Assembly (NCBI GenBank): GCA_949752795.1
Contig: CATKHW010000281.1
Span: 930,001-994,000, forward strand
Direction of reading: 5' to 3'
DNA length: 64,000 nt
Source: Hyperoodon ampullatus
Lineage: Eukaryota > Chordata > Mammalia > Artiodactyla > Ziphiidae
The notes beneath the pieces were generated by a model, which worked only from the letters and a program-made list of their open reading frames with translations, made no database searches and was not told where the DNA came from. Positions 35,041 through 48,202 of this stretch are shown here, piece by piece. The translations under genes and the position numbers were made by a program. Each line of letters begins with the position of its first letter. The first letter of the stretch is position 1.

Positions 35041-38000
35041 AAGGCCATGGAGCATTCTGATGACATGCGTCATGGAGCTTTGTGCTGACAAGGGCATGGA
35101 GTATTGTGATGAAAATGGCATGGATCTTTGTTATGAAAAAGGCATGGAGCCTTGTCATGACAGGGTTCAAGGAGCATACGGACGACAAGTGTCACGGAGC
35201 ATTGTGATGACAAGTGTATTGAGCATTGTGATGACAAAGTTCATGGAGCATTGTGATGAGAAGACCATGGATAATTGTGATGATGAGCGTCATGGGGTGT
35301 TGTGATGATAAGTTTTATGGAACACTGTGATCACAAGGTTTTGGAGCATTGTGATGACAGAGGTCATGGAGCATTTTGATTTCATTGTGATGACAATAGC
35401 CTGAAGCATTATGGTGATGGGCATGGTGCATTGTGATGACAGGGTTCATGGAGCATTGAGATGAAAAGGGGCATGGAGCATTGTGATTACAGGGTTCTTG
35501 GAGCATTGTGATGACAAGGGCAAGGAGCATTGTGATGAGAAGGCCATGGAGCATTCTGATGACATGCGTCATTGAGCTTTGTGATGACAAGGGCATGGAG
35601 CATTGTGATGACAAGGGTCATGGAGCCTTGTGATGACAATGGTGTGGAACATTGTGAATGGCAGTGGTCATGGAGCATTGTAATGACAGGGGTAATGGAG
35701 CATTGTGATGAGAAGGGCATGGAGCATTGGTCTGAAAAGTTTCATGGATTATTGTGATGAGAGTGGGCATGGAGCATTGTGATGACAAGGTCACGGAACA
35801 CTGTGATCCATGGGTCATGGAGGATTGTAATGACAAGGGCATGGAGCATTGTGATGAGAAGGGCATCGAACATTGTTTTGACAAGCGTCATGGAGCTTTG
35901 TGATGACAAGGGCATGGAACAATGTGATGAGAGGGTTCATGGAACATTGTGATTCCAAGGGTTATGGAGCTTTGTGATGACAAAAGTCATGGAGCATTTT
36001 GATGTCAAGGGCGTGGTGCATTGTGATGAGAAGGGCAGGGAGCATTTTGATGACAGGGTCATGCAGCAATTTGATGAAAAGTGTAATGGAACATTTTGAT
36101 GACAGGGGTTATAGAACATTGTGATGTCAGGGGTCATGGAGCTTTGGGATGAAAAGGGTCATGGAGCATTTTGATGACAGGCGTTAGGGAACATTGTGAT
36201 GTCAGGGGTCATGGAACATTGTGATGATAAGGGGATGTAGCATTGTGATGACAGGGGTCATGGAACATTGTGATTACAGGGGTGAGGGAGTATTGTGATG
36301 ACTAGTGATGGAACATTGTGATATCTCTGTTGAGAGAGCATTTTGATGAGAAGTGCATGGAGCATTGTGATTACAAGGTTTATGGAGCATTACGATGACA
36401 AGGTTGTGGACTGTTGTGATGAAAATCACGTGGCACATTGTGATGACAAGGGTCATGGAGCATTGTTCTGACAAAGGCATGGAGCATTGTGATGACAAGG
36501 GTCACGGAGCATTGTGATGAAAAGTTCATGGGGTATTGTGGTTACAAAGGTCACAGAGCCTTGTGATGATGTGGGCATGGACCACTGTGATGACAAATGT
36601 TATGAAGCATTGTGATGACTGGAGTCACAGAGCATTGTGATGACAGGGGTCATGGAGCATTGTGATGACAAGGGCATGGAGCATTGTGATGAGAGGGGCA
36701 TGGAGCATTGGCCTGACAAGTTTAATAGATTATTGTGATGACAGTGGGCATGGGGCATTGTGATGAGAAGGTCATGGAGTATTGTGAAGACAGGTGTCAA
36801 GGAGCCTTGTGATGACATATGTCATGGTCCATTGCGATGACAATGGCATGGAGCATTGTGATGCCAAATGTAATGGAGGATTGTGATGACAAATATAATG
36901 GAGCATTGTGATGACTAGGGCTTGGAGCATTATGATGACAAGGGCCATTGAAAATTTTCATGACAAGGTCGTGAAGCATTGTGATGACAAGGTGCTGGCG
37001 CATTGTGATGAGAAAACCATGGAGCCTTGTGAGACAAGTCTCATGGAGCATACTGATGAAAAGGGGCATGGAGCATTGTGATTAGAGTGTCTTGGAAAAT
37101 TGTGATGACAAGGGCATGGAGCATTGTGATGAGAAGGCCAAGGAGCAGTCTGATGACATGCGTCATTGAGCTTTGTGATGACAAGGGCATGGAGCATTGT
37201 AATTACAGGTGTCTTGGAGCATTGTGATGAAAAAGGCATGGATCATTGTGATGAAAAAGGCATGGAGCCTTGTCATGACAGAGTTCAAGGAGCATACAGA
37301 GAACAAGTGTCTGGGAGCATTTTGATGACAAGTGTATTGAGCATTGTGATGACAAAGGTCATGAAGCATTGTGATGAGAAGACCATAGATAATTGTGATG
37401 ACGAGCATCATGGGGCATTGTGATGACAAGTGTTATGGAATATTGTGATCACAAGTGTTTGGAGTAGTGTTATGACAGAGGTCATGGAGAATTTTGATTT
37501 CATTGTGATGACAATAGCCTGAAGCATTATGATGATGGTCATGGTGCATTGTGATGACAGGGTTCATGGATCATTGAGATAAAAAGGGACATGGAGCATT
37601 GTGATTACAGGGGTCTTGGAGCATTGTGATGAGAAGGGTCATGGAGCCTTGTGATGACAAGGCCATGGAACATCGTGATGGCAGGGGTCATGGAGCATTG
37701 TTATCACAGGGGTAATGGAGCATTGTGATGGCAAGGGCATGGAGCATTGTGATGACATGCATCATGGAGCTTTGTGATGACAAGGGCATGTAGCACTGTG
37801 ATTACAGGGGTCTTGGAGCATTGTGATGACAAGGGTCATGGAGCCATGTGATGACAAGGCCGTGGAACGTTGTGATGGCAGGGGTCATGGAGCATTGTTA
37901 TGACAGGGGTAATGGAGCATTGTGATGACAAGGGCATGGAACATTTGTCTAAAAAGTTTCATGGATTATTGTGATGAGAGTGGGCATGGAGCATTGTGAT

Positions 38001-39509
38001 GACAAGGGCAGGGAACACAGTGATACATGGGTCATGGAGGATTGTAATGACAAGGGCATGGAGCATTGTGATGAGAAGGGCATCGAGCAGTGTGATGACA
38101 AGCACCATGGAGCTTTTTGATGACAATTGCATGGAACAATGTGATGAGAGGTTTCATGGAGTATTGTGATGACAATGGCATGGAGCATTGTGATGCCAAG
38201 GGTCATGGAGCTTTGTGATGACAAAGGTCATGGAGCATTTTGATGACAAGGGCATGGTGCATTGTGATGAGAAGGGCAGGGAGCATTGTGATGACATTGT
38301 CATGGACCAATTTGATGAAAAGGGTCATGGAACATTTTGATGAGAGGCATTATGTAACATTGTGATGTCAGGGGTCATGGAGCATTTTGATGAAAAGGGT
38401 CATGGAGCATTTTGATGACAGGGGTTATGGAACATTGTGATGTCAGGGATCATCGAACATTGTGATGATAAGTGCATGTAGCATTGTGATGACAGGAGTC
38501 ATGGAACATTGTGATGACAGGGTTGAGGGAGTATTGTGATGAATAGTGATGTAACATTGTGATATCAGTGGTGAGAGAGCATTTTGATTTGAAGTGCATG
38601 GAGCCTTGTGATGACAAGGTTTATGGAGCATTGTGATGACAAGATTGTGGAGCACTGTGACGACAAGCGCATGGTGCATTGTGATGACATGGGTCATGGA
38701 GCATTGTGCTGACAAGCGCATGGAGCATTGTGATGACAAGGGTCATGGAGCATTGTGCTGAGAAAGGCATAGAGCATTGTGATGACAAGGGTCAAAGAGC
38801 ATTGTGATGAAAAGTTCATGAAGCATTGTGCTTAAAAAGGTCACAGAGACTGTTGATGACAAGGGCATGGACCATTGTGATGACAAAGGTCATGAAGCCT
38901 TGTGATGACTGGAGTCACGGAGCATTGTGATGACAGGGGTCATGGAGCATTGTGATAACAAGGGCATGGGGCATTGTGATGACAAGGGCATGGAGCATTG
39001 GTCTAATAAGTTTCATGGCTTATTGCGATGACAGTTGGAATGGCGCATTGTGATGACAAGGGCATGGAGCATTGTGATGACCAGGTCATTCATTATTGTG
39101 AAGACAGGTGTCAGGGAGCATTGTGATGACATATGTAATGGCCCATTGTGATGACAATGCCATGGAGCATTGTGATGCCAAGTGTCATGGAGGATTCTGA
39201 TGACAAAGGTAATGGAGCATTGTGATGACAATGGCTTGGAGCATTGTGATGACAAGGGTCAGGGAGCATTGTGCTGACAAGTGCATGGAAAATTGTGATG
39301 ACAAGGGACATGGAGCATTCTGATGACAAGCTTGTGGAGTATTTTGATGACAATGGCATGGAGCATTGTGTTGAAAATGGCATGGTGCATTTTGATGAAA
39401 AAGGCATGGAGGCTTTTTGTGAGAGGGTTCAAGGAGCATTCTGATGACAAGTGTCAGGGAGCATTGTGATGACAAGTGTATCGAGAATTGTGATGACAAA
39501 GGTCATGGA

Positions 39510-40310
39510 GCATTGTGATGAAAAGGGCATGGAGTATTGTGATGACAGGCATCATGGAGCATTGTGATGACAAGTGTTATGGAACATTGTGATCACAAGT
39601 GTTTGGAGCACTGTGATGACAAGAGGTCATGGATCATTTTGATTTCAAGGAGCATGTAGCATTGTGATGACAAGGGCATGGAGCAATGTGATCCCAAGTT
39701 TCATGGAGGATTGTGATGGCAATGGTAATGGAGTATTGAGATGACAAGTGCATAGAACATTGTAATGACAAGGTCATGTAGCATTTTGCTGACAAAGGCA
39801 TGGAGCATTTTTATGACAGGTGTCATGGAGCACTGTGATGACAAGCGTCACGGAGCATTGTGATTACAGGGGTCATGGAGCATTGGGATGACAAGGGCAT
39901 GCATCATTGTGATGACAAGTGTCATGGAGCATTGGGCTGAAAATGTTCATGGAGTATTGTGATGACAGGGGTCAAGGAGCATTGTGATGACTAGAGAATG
40001 GAGCATTGTGATGACAAGAGTCCCGGATCATTGTGTTGTCAGGTGATATTGAGCGTTGTGATGACTGTGGTCATGGAGCATTGTGATGATATTGGTCATG
40101 GAGCATTGTGATGAGAAGGTCATGGAGCATTGGGCTGAAAATGTTCATGGAGTATTGTGATGACAGGGGTCATGGAGCATTGTGATGATAAGGGAATGGA
40201 GCATTTTGATGACAATGTCCTGGAGCATTGTGAGGAGCAGACCATGGAGCCTTGTGATGACAAGTCTCATGGAGCATTCTGATGAAAAGGGGCATGGACC
40301 ATTGTGATTA
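39510..40310 (+). repeat. Dispersed minisatellite block, copy 2
   Basis: Partner of 34,264-35,040, sharing TTTTGATTTCAAGGAGCATG (about 39,637), GTGATCCCAAG, the GGGCTGAAAATGTTCATGG pair (39,931 and 40,131) and TTGTGTTGTCAGG (40,029). It is more diverged from its partner than the two 3.15-kb blocks are from each other. Confidence 0.75.
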
Positions 40311-41785
40311 CAGGGGTCTTGGAGCATTGTGATGACAAGGGCATGGAGCATTGTGATGAGAAGGCCATGGAGCATTCTGATGACATGCATCATGGAGCTT
40401 TGTGATGACAAGGGCATGGAACATTGTGATTACAGGGGTCTTGGAGCATTGTGATGAAAATGGCATGGATCATTGTGATGAAAAAGGCATGGAGCCTTGT
40501 CATGAAACGGTTCAGGGAGCATACTGATGGCAAGAGTCAGGGAGCATTGTGATGACATGTGTATTGCGCATTGTGATGACAAATGTCATGGGGCATTGTG
40601 ATGAGAAGTCCATGGATAATTGTGATTTGTAGCGTCATGGGGTATTGTGATGACAAGTGTTATGGAACATTGTGATCACAAGGGTTTGGAGCATTGTGAT
40701 GACAGAGGTCATGGAGCATTTTGATTTCATTGTGATGACAAGAGCATGAAGCATTATGATGAGGGGCATGGTGCATTGTGATGACAGGGTTCATGGAGCA
40801 TTGTGATGAAAGGTGGCATGGAGCTTTGGTCTGACAAGTTTCATGGATTATTTTGATGACAGTGGGCATGGCACATTGTGATGACAAGGGCATGGAGCAT
40901 TGTGATGACAAGGTCATGGAGTATTGTGAAGACAGGTGTCAGGGAGCATTGTGATGACCTATGTCATGTTCCATTGTGATGACAATAGCACGGAGCATTG
41001 TGATGCCAAGTGTCATGGAGGATTGTTGTGACAAAGGTAAAGGAGCATTGTGATGATAAGCGCATGGAGCATTGAGATGACAAGGGCCATTGATAATTTT
41101 AAAGTCCATGTCCTGAAACATTGTGATGACAAGCGCATGGAGCTTCCTATGACAGGGTTCATGGAGCATTGCGTTGACAAGTGCATGGAGTATTGTTATG
41201 ACAAGAGCATATAACATTGTGATGAGAAGTGCCATGGAGCATTGTGATGACAAGGACGTGGAGAATTGTGAGGACAAGGGACATTGAGCTTTGAGATGAC
41301 CAGGGCATGGAGCATTGTGATGGCAAAACCGTGGAGCATTGTGATGAGAAGACTATGGGTAATTGTGATGACGAGCATCATGGAGCACTGTAATGACAAG
41401 GGGCATGAAGCATTGTGATGACAGGTGTCAGGAAGCATTGTGATGACAAGGGCATGGAGCATTGTGATGACAAGGGTACGGAACATTGTGATGAAAAGTG
41501 CCATTGAGAATTTTGATGATAAAGTCATGAAGCATTGTGATGACAAACACTTGGAGCTTGCTATGACAGGGGTCATGGAACATTGCAATGACAAGTGCAT
41601 GGAGAATTGTGATGAAACGAGCATGTAACTTTGTGAAGAGAAGTGTCATGTAGCATTGTGATGACAAGTACGTGGAGAATTGTTATGACAAGGGACATGG
41701 AGCATTGTGATAACCAGGGAATGGAGCATTGTGATGACAGGGGTCATGGAGCATTATTATGACAAGGGCCATGGTGCACTCTGAT

Positions 41786-42990
41786 ATAAGATATCACTTA
41801 TGAAGGGACTGTAAACCTGGCTACATATGAACTGAATTAGGAAAGAGAACAGAGTCTCAGATTTAGAAAACACTCTTATGCTTCCTTAAGGGGGAAGGAG
41901 AGGTGGGGAGACACACAAAACCAGAGTTTGATATTAACACAGGTACCGTTCCATAATCCAAATACAGAAGAGACAAGCCCGACTCCTTCCTCAGTGAATG
42001 GGACTCAACACCCCTATTCCCCACAGAGAAATATATCTGACTAGTAAGGATCTTAAAACCTATGTATTGATATGTCTCCATAAGGGAAACAAGTGTGTCT
42101 AGAATGACATAAACACAGCAGTGAGAATCAGCTCAAACCCACTATAAAAAGGAATTTCAAAACAAAACAAAGAAACAGTGAAATTCTTACACAACACCTT
42201 CAGGGGTTCTGATGAAACTTGGAATGACCCTATCTACAACAACAGCTGGATGTGGCATAAGGCTGTTCACCTGGGACTGAGAGGATTGGTGAGATTGGGT
42301 GAGAAAATGCAGACGCTTTAAAGCAATAATGCCTGCCACTGATTCCATGGTTCCCAACTCTCCAGGTAGAAGGGAATATCACTCCAGTTATAACATGTAT
42401 GGGAAACCTAGAGAATGGACACCCTCTGATGGTGAAAGGTTTCTAAAACTCTACTAATTTTTTTCTCTCCATGTGCTGCAGCTTGACATTCCAACAGCTT
42501 TAATATCAATCTCCCAACTTGGAGAGTCAGCCCCTATAACCTCCTGGTTCTCACAGTTGGCACATTGTGCAGAGGATATAAGGGAAGAGGGAGAACCAAT
42601 GAGAGAGTAGCTGTAGGCATTTGGATGGCCACATGTCACTCTAATTTCCCGTCATGAAGAAGAATTAACCAAACTCTCAGCCTGCCCCACCCCCATAACT
42701 AGTATAGGTCCTGAAGCAAAATTGTGGGTTTGCGGTCAGCTCACAAAAACACAAGTTGAAAAATGGAGCTCAGGGGCACAGCAATTCACTAACTTGCAGA
42801 GTTATACAGGACTACTCTCTTCCAAAAATCTGTTGAGGAAAAGCCATGAGGCGGAGTTGAAAATGAGGGAGATTTGCACGAAAGAGATTTCCAGAAGTAC
42901 ATTGGAATCGCCTTTAAACACAGGAAAAGCATCACAACTTCGACAATTAGGGAATTGTCCATAAAGGGCGCATGCGTTTTCTCCTGAATA
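41786..42990 (+). repeat. Right stump of the interrupted monomer Dd
   Basis: The last 1,205 bp of the unit whose first part is at 25,846. Both stumps together give about 1,345-1,360 bp, so 380-400 bp of L1-derived monomer sequence were lost or replaced by the minisatellite. Confidence 0.88.
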
Positions 42991-44728
42991 TATTCAGGAG
43001 AAAACGCATACACCCATTTTAGCCAACCAAGCAACCGCACAATGCAAATCTGCACTACAAAGAAGTATCACTTCCCACCAGTCAAAAGGGATATCTGTAA
43101 AATGTGTAAAAACCAGAAAGGCAAGAGGGGCTCTAGAGAACAGGGAGCCTTGTTATGCTGATGGGTGGGATGCAGATTGCCAACAGCCACTCTGGAGGAG
43201 TGCATTGTGTTCGCTAAAAGAATTAAACAACAGAGCTTCACAACCAAAGGCACTTCCAGTCATGGGAATATACCTTGGGGAAATTGAAAATCAATAAGAC
43301 ACAGCCAACCCAAAATATAGGGCAGCACTGCTTACAAGAACCTCAACTTCGGGACACCTTAAGTATCCCAGTAAAGACAAAAATAGTAAAGAAATTGTGG
43401 TACATACGTACGATGGAATATCCCTCAGCCATGAAATCAATGTGATAAGGCCAGTAGCAGCATAATGAGTGGATTCATGTACGATGATTCTAACTGAAAT
43501 AAGTCACACAGAAAAAGAAACTTATCATAAGATATCACTTATGAAGGTCTTGTAAACATGGCTACACATGAACTGAATTAGGAAAGAGAAGAGTCTCACA
43601 TTTAGAAAACACTCTTATGCCTGCTCAAGAGGAAAGGAGAGGTTGGGTGATGCATAAAACCAGAGTTTGATATTAGCACAGGTACGGTTGCATAATCCAA
43701 ATACAAAATAGACAAGACCTACTCTTTCCTCACTGAACGGGGCTCAACACCGCTATTCCCCACAGAGTAGTATATCTGACTAGTAAGAATCTTAAAACCT
43801 ATGTATTGATATGTCTCCATAAGGTAACCAAGTGTGTCTAGAATGACATAAACACGGCAGAGAGAATAAGCTCATACCCACTATAAAAATGAATTTCAAA
43901 ACAAAACAAATAAACAGTGAAATTGTTACACAATACCTTCAGTGGTTCTGATGAAACTTAGAATGACCCTATCTACAACGACAGCTGGATGTGGCATAAG
44001 GCTGGTCACTTGGGACTGAGAGAATTGGTGAGATTGGGTGAGAAAATGCAGACCGTTTAAAGCAATAATACCTGGCACCCATTCCATGGGTCCCAACTCT
44101 CCAGGTAGAAGGGAATATCACTACAGTTATAACATGTATGGGAAACCTAGAGAATGGAGACCATCTGATGGTGAAAGGTTTCTAAAACTCTACTAATTTT
44201 TTTATCTCCTTGTGCACCAGTTTGACATTCCAACTGCTTTAGTATCAATCTCCCAAATTGGAGAGTCAGCACCTATAACCTCCTGGTTCGCACAGTTGGC
44301 ACATTGTGTAGAGGATATAAGGGAAGAGGGAGAAACAATTAGAGAGTAGCTGTAGACATTGGGATGGCCACATGTCACTCTAAATTCCCGTCACGAAGAA
44401 GAATTAACAAACTCTGAGCCAGCCCCCCCAATGGAACCAGTATAGGTCCTGAAGCAAAAGTGTGGATTGGCAGTCAGCTCACAAAAACGCAAGTTGAAAA
44501 ATGGAGCTCAGGGGCACAGCAATTCACTAACTTGCAGAGTTATAAAGGACTACTCTCTTCCAAAAATCTGTTGAGAGAAAGCCATGAGGCGGACTTGAAA
44601 ATGAGGCAGAAGTGCACGAAACAGATTTCCAGATGTACATTGGAATCGCCTTTAAACACAGGAAAAGCATCACAACTTCGACAATTATGGAATTGACCAT
44701 AAAGGGCACATGCGTTTTCGCCTGAATA
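42991..44728 (+). repeat. Intermediate monomer De (1738 bp)
   Basis: Resembles Df and the Dd stump more than the young arrays (for example GTACATACGTACG near 43,400 and TTAAACACAGGAAAAGCATC at its end). The palindrome at its 5' boundary keeps paired inner arms, but its outer arms differ. Confidence 0.9.
44460..44696 (+). pseudogene. L1 ORF2 fossil upstream of the palindrome (unit De)
   Basis: A 78-codon open frame containing AQQFTNLQSYKGLLSSKNLL, which parallels the ORF2 run [21 protein letters not shown] of the L1 copy at 16,290-16,350 in the same frame. Equivalent frames occur in most monomers (for example 1,594, 25,462, 42,722 and 60,104). This shows ORF2 homology on the left side of the palindrome. 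Confidence 0.75.
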
Positions 44729-46463
44729 TATTCAGGAGAAAACGCATACACCAATTTTGGCCAACCAAGCAACCGCACAATGCAAATCTGCACTACAAAG
44801 AAGTATCACTTCCAACCGGTCAAAAGGGACATCCGTAAAATGTGTATAAACAAGAAAGGCAAGACAGGATCTGGAGAACAGGGAGCCTTGTTATGCGGAT
44901 GGGTGGGATGTAAATTGCCAACAGCCACTCTGGAGGAGTGCATTGTGTTCCCAAAAAGAAGTAAACAACAGTGCTTCACAACCTAAGGCAGGTCCAGTCA
45001 CGGGAATATACCTTGGGAAAATTGAAAATCAATAAGACACAGCCATCCCAAAATTTATGGCAGCACTGCTTACAAGAACCTCGACTTCGGGACACCTTAT
45101 AAATACCAGGAAAGACAAAAATGGTAAAGAAATTGTGGTACATACGTATGATGGAATATCCCTCAGCCATGAAGTCAATGTCATAAGGCCAGTAGCAACA
45201 TAATGACGGGATTCACGTACGATGATTCTAACTGAAATAAGTCACACAGAAGAATAAACTTATCATAAGATATCACTTATGAAGGGTATATAAACATGGC
45301 TACACATGGAATGAATTAGGAAAAGGAACAGAGTCTCATATTTAGAAAACACTCTTATGCATGCTTAAGGGGAAAGCAGAGGTGGGGTGATGAATAAACC
45401 CAGAGTTTGATATTAGCACAGGTACGGTTCCATAATCCAAATACAGAATAGAAAAGACCTACTACTTCCTCTGTGAATGGGACTCAAAACCCCATATTTC
45501 CCGCAGAGGAATATATCTTACTAGTAAGAATCTTAAAACCTATGTATTGATATGTCTCCGTAAGGGAATCAAGTGTGTCTAGACTGGCATAAACATAGCA
45601 GCGAGAATCGGCTCAAACCCACTAGAAAATGAAATTCAAAAACAAAACAAAAAACAGGGAAATTCTTTACAATTCCTTCAGGGTCTCTGATGAAACCTGG
45701 AATGACCCTATCTACAATGACACCGGGATGTGGCATAAGGCTGGACACTTGGGACTGAGAGGGTTGGTGAGAGAGGGTGAGCAAATGCAGACCCATTAAA
45801 ACAATAATATGTGGCCCCCATTCCATGGGTCTCAACTCTCCAGGTTGAAGGAACTATTACTACAGCTATAACATGTACGGAAAACCTAGAGAACGGACAC
45901 ACTGTGAATACGAAAGGTTTCTAAATCTCAAAGAATAGTCCCTCTCCTGGTGCTCCGGTTTCACTTTACAACTGCTTTATTGTCAGTCTTCCAACTTGAA
46001 GAGACAGCCACTTTAACATGCTGGTTCGCACAGGTTGCCAATTTGGCAGAGGATGAAAGGGAAGAGGGAGAACCAATGAGAGAGTAGCTGTTAGGGATTT
46101 GGACGGGCACATGTCACTCTAATTTCCCGGCAGGAAGAAGAATTAACAAAAGTCTCAGCCACCCACCGGGAACCAGTATAGGTACTGAACCAAAATTTTG
46201 GACTTGCGTTCAGCTCAAAAAAAACGAGTTGAAAAATGCAGCTCAGGGACACAGCAATTTAAAAACTGGCAGAGTAATAAAGGACAACTATCGTCTAAAA
46301 ATCTGTTGAGGGAAGAAAACGAGGCGGTTTGAAAGGCAGGCAGAATAGCAGGAAACAGATTTCAAGAGGTACGTTGGAATCGCCTTTAAAGCACAGGAAG
46401 AGGGGCACAACTTCGACAATGATGCACTTGGCCAAAAAGGGCGTATGTGTTTTCTCCTGAATA
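44729..46463 (+). repeat. Transition monomer Df (1735 bp)
   Basis: The left 750 bp are of the intermediate type. From about 45,485 the sequence is of the young type but with an excess of private changes (for example TTCACTTTACAACTGCTTTATTG near 45,959), as expected for a unit at an array edge. Confidence 0.88.
44780..44986 (+). pseudogene. L1 ORF2 fossil downstream of the palindrome, without the internal stop
   Basis: A 68-codon frame starting MQICTTKKYHFQPVKRDI that follows the ORF2 wording [18 protein letters not shown] of the L1 at 16,490 in the same frame. It continues through GEQGALLCGWVGCKLPTATL, matching the ORF2 Cys-region neighbourhood. In young monomers the codon after LLC is TGA (TGC TGA TGG); here it is GGA, so the ancestral frame is still open. 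Confidence 0.8.
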
Positions 46464-48202
46464 TATTCAGGAGAAAACGCATACGCCCTTTTTGGCCAAG
46501 CAAGCAAGCGGGCAATGCAAATCTGCACTACAAAGAAGTATCACATCCCACCGGTCAAAAGGGACATCCACAAAATGTGTAAAAACCAGAAAGGCAAGAC
46601 AGGCCCTGGAGAACAGGGAGCCTTGTTATGCTGATGGATGGGATGTAAATTGCCAACCCCCTCTCTGGAGGAGTGCATTGTGTTCCCTAAAACAAGTAAA
46701 GAACAGAGCTACAGAGCCAAGGGCACTTCCAGTCTAGGGAATATACCTTGGGAAAACAGAAAATCAATAAGACAGAGCCACCACAAAATTTAGGGCTGCA
46801 CTGCTTACAAGGACCTCAACTTGGATACACCTTAAGTATCCCAGGAAGTATACAAATGCTTCAAAAAATTGTGGTACTTACGTACGATGGAATATCCCTC
46901 AGCCATGAAATCAATGTCATAAGACCAGTAGCAGCAAAATGGGTGGATTCAGGTACGATGATTCTAAGTGAAATAAGTCACACAGAAAAAGAAACTTATC
47001 AAAAGATATCACTTATGAAGATGCTGTAAATATGGCTACACTTGAACTGAGTTAGGAAAGAGAACAGTGTCTCACATTTAGAAAACACTCTTATGCCTGC
47101 TTAAGGGGGAAGGAAAGGTGGGGTGATGCATAAAACCAGAGTTTGATATAAGCACAGGTACCGTTCCAAAAACCACCTATGGAATAGACAGGACCTACAC
47201 CTTCCTCAGTGAAAGGGACTCAAAACCCCATATTTCCCGCAGACTAATATATCTGACTAGTAAGAATCTTAAAACCTATGTATTGATATGTCTCCGTAAG
47301 GGAATCAAGTGTGTCTAGACTGGCATAAACATGGCAGCGAGAATCAGCTCAAACCCACTATAAAAAGGAATTTCAAAAACAAAACAGAAAAACTGGGAAA
47401 TTCTTTACAATTCCTTCAGGGTCCCTGATGAAACCTGGAATGACCCTATCTACAACGACAGCTGGATGTGGCATAAGGAAGGACACTTGGGACTGAGAGG
47501 TTTGGTGAGATTGGGTGAGCCAATGCAGACCCTTTAAATCACAAATGCCTGTCACCCATTCCATGGGCCCCAACTCTCCAGGTTGAAGGGAATATTACTA
47601 CAGCTATAACATGTACGGGAAACCTAGAGAACGGACACACTGTGAATACGAAAGGTTTCTAAAACTCAACGATTAGTCCCTCTCCTGGTGCTCCAGTTTG
47701 ACTTTTCATCTGCTTTACTATCAACCTCCCAACTTGGAGAGACAGGCCCTTTAACCTCCTGGTTCACACAGTTTGCCAATTTGGCAGAGGATGAAAGGGA
47801 AGAGGGAGAACCAATGAGATTGTAGCTGTTAGGCATCTGGACGGGCACATATCACTCTAATTTCCCGGCAGGAAGAAGAATTAACCAAAGTCTCAGCCAC
47901 CCACCGGGAACCAGTATAGGTCCTGAACCAAAATTTTGGACTTGCGGTCAGCTCACCAAAAACGAGTTGAAGAATGGAGCTCAGGGGCACAGCAATTCAC
48001 AAATTGGCCGAGTAATAAAGGACAACTATCGTCCAAAAATCTGTTGAGGGAAGGCAACGAGGTGGACTTTAATGCGAGTCAGAATAGAAGGAATCAGATT
48101 TCAAGATGTACGTTGTAATCGCTTTTAAAGCACAGGAAGAGGGGCACAACTTCGACAATGATGCTATTGGCCATAAAGGGCGTATGCATTTTCTCCTGAA
48201 TA
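46464..48202 (+). repeat. Satellite monomer R1 (1739 bp)
   Basis: Shares many private variants with R4, three units away: GGGTCCCTGATG, AAGGAAGGACACTTGG, GAGAGGTTTGGTG, CATGGGCCCCAAC and GACTTTTCATCTGC, and just before the next palindrome GCGAGTCAGAATAG and AAGATGTACG. Confidence 0.93.

Larger units (their letters stand above)
26000..41783 (+). repeat. Minisatellite of 24/25-bp units, about 15.8 kb
   Basis: Uninterrupted tandem array with core ATGGAGCATTGTGATGAC followed by AAGGGC (24-bp unit) or AGGGGTC (25-bp unit). From length and period it holds roughly 640 units. Variant units (ACTGTAATG, ATTTTGATTTC, AGGAGCAT and others) recur in fixed order, showing higher-order duplications. On the minus strand the consensus is nearly stop-free. 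A 25-bp unit shifts frame at each repeat, giving rotating runs of ITMLHD, CHHNAP and SSQCSM and chance ORFs up to 142 codons. No promoter, signal or conserved start supports translation, so none is annotated. The whole array sits inside one satellite monomer. Confidence 0.97.
41786..46463 (+). repeat. Moderately diverged satellite segment right of the minisatellite
   Basis: Satellite resumes mid-unit with ATAAGATATCACTTATG. Palindrome centres fall after 42,990, 44,728 and 46,463. The sequence is intermediate in divergence up to about 45,485, where it switches to the young type at GACTCAAAACCCCATATTTC. Confidence 0.92.

Noticed and set aside
27551..41667. Minus-strand ORFs of up to 142 codons rich in His, Cys and Pro across the minisatellite
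   Set aside because: They arise because the 24/25-bp consensus has few stops on that strand. Frames rotate with 25-bp units, starts are arbitrary ATGs within the unit, and there is no gene structure.
26000..41783. CRISPR-like regular repeat array
   Set aside because: Units are directly adjacent with no unique spacers, no cas genes are present, and all flanking sequence is mammalian satellite.
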